Below, piece by piece: positions 41,668 to 41,803 of a DNA stretch of 41,803 bases (positions are counted from its first letter, which is position 1; every line of letters begins with the position of its first letter). The notes under the pieces are model-generated. The model did no database searches. It was not told the origin of the DNA and saw only the letters and a program-made list of their open reading frames with translations. The translations under genes were made by a program, and so were the position numbers. Source of the DNA: Bacteroidales bacterium (lineage in GTDB: Bacteria; Bacteroidota; Bacteroidia; Bacteroidales; GCA-2748055); NCBI GenBank assembly GCA_030589895.1, contig JAUUZQ010000025.1, positions 1 to 41,803 on the forward strand, in the 5' to 3' direction.

Positions 41668-41699
41668 TTTGATTGATTGGTAAGTAAACACTATTTTTG
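41668..41699 (+). promoter_or_regulatory. Complete Bacteroidota-type promoter (TTTG-N20-TATTTTTG)
   Basis: TTTG (41668-41671) and TATTTTTG (41692-41699) are separated by 20 bases, the best full promoter match in the window. It drives the partial gene that starts at 41731. Confidence 0.75.
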
Positions 41700-41730
41700 C
41701 AGATTGTAATTTTAAGAAAAAAATGTGTTT

Positions 41731-41803
41731 ATGAGCGATAAGAAGCAAAAAAAATGGAGATGGATTTTTCCATCTTTAATGATGATATCTGTGATTGCAA
41801 CAA
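41731..41803 (+). CDS. N-terminus of an unidentified membrane or exported protein (cut by window end)
   Basis: The first 24 codons read MSDKKQKKWRWIFPSLMMIS and then VIAT, a basic start followed by a hydrophobic stretch that is probably an uncleaved membrane anchor. The gene runs off the window edge. It follows a strong promoter, so it is a separate unit from the sigma/barrel operon. Too little is visible to assign a family. Confidence 0.75.
   Translation, partial: MSDKKQKKWRWIFPSLMMISVIAT

Overview
The window looks like chromosomal DNA of a Bacteroidota bacterium, most likely of the Bacteroidales/Marinilabiliales type. The evidence is internal. The sequence is AT-rich (by eye near 40% G+C) and Shine-Dalgarno sites are mostly weak or absent. 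Many genes are preceded by the phylum-specific -7 element TAnnTTTG. Lineage-typical genes are present: a MurF-alanine racemase fusion, a GldB-type lipoprotein, DUF1573 and DUF4369/TlpA proteins, and an ECF sigma factor followed by a membrane-anchored beta-barrel protein. No rRNA, tRNA, CRISPR array, integrase or transposase gene was recognised. Most of the window is ordinary core genome; the unusual material is in intergenic DNA and in a few large or repetitive envelope proteins.

Layout. 1-2.75 kb: 3' end of an LptF/LptG permease, then the carboxyltransferase and biotin carrier of a propionyl/methylmalonyl-CoA type carboxylase. 2.75-7.8 kb: ispE (convergent), a membrane hybrid histidine kinase, dnaB, and a YjjG-like HAD phosphatase. 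7.8-11.1 kb: a secreted protein with an exact 18-residue WMT repeat, a structured intergenic region, rsmI with a conserved hypothetical gene, and divergent tdk. 11.1-15.1 kb: murF-alr, a glycosyltransferase, and a CBM9/DOMON-like gene whose apparent Tat signal is cut by a stop codon. 15.1-19.3 kb (minus strand): LpxL-type acyltransferase, Crp/Fnr regulator, glutamine-dependent NAD synthetase and a small beta-barrel protein; gldB diverges from these. 20.5-26.3 kb (minus strand): a voltage-gated type K+ channel, a 55-residue 2[4Fe-4S] ferredoxin, REP-like palindromes, an M20 amidohydrolase, and an 1101-residue pseudo-peptidase/beta-propeller/beta-barrel protein. 26.6-34.4 kb (plus strand): DUF1573 protein, a 1359-residue collagen-like/YadA-like surface protein, meaB and a TlpA-like lipoprotein. 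34.4-39.4 kb: ppk1, lpdA and a lipoprotein serpin. 39.6-41.8 kb: ECF sigma factor, anti-sigma/beta-barrel gene and the first codons of another membrane protein.

How the genes fit together. Envelope biogenesis dominates: Lpt permease, LpxL, MurF-Alr, a LPS-core-type glycosyltransferase, several beta-barrels and a serpin. The carboxylase subunits and MeaB both belong to propionyl/methylmalonyl-CoA metabolism, although they lie 30 kb apart. The best candidates for undescribed biology are: a chain of 8-bp repeats forming coupled micro-ORFs that run into the serpin start codon, with a related 9-copy array elsewhere; the interrupted Tat signal; the WMT-repeat protein with its structured upstream DNA; the pseudo-peptidase/propeller/barrel protein; and the one-polypeptide anti-sigma/beta-barrel gene.
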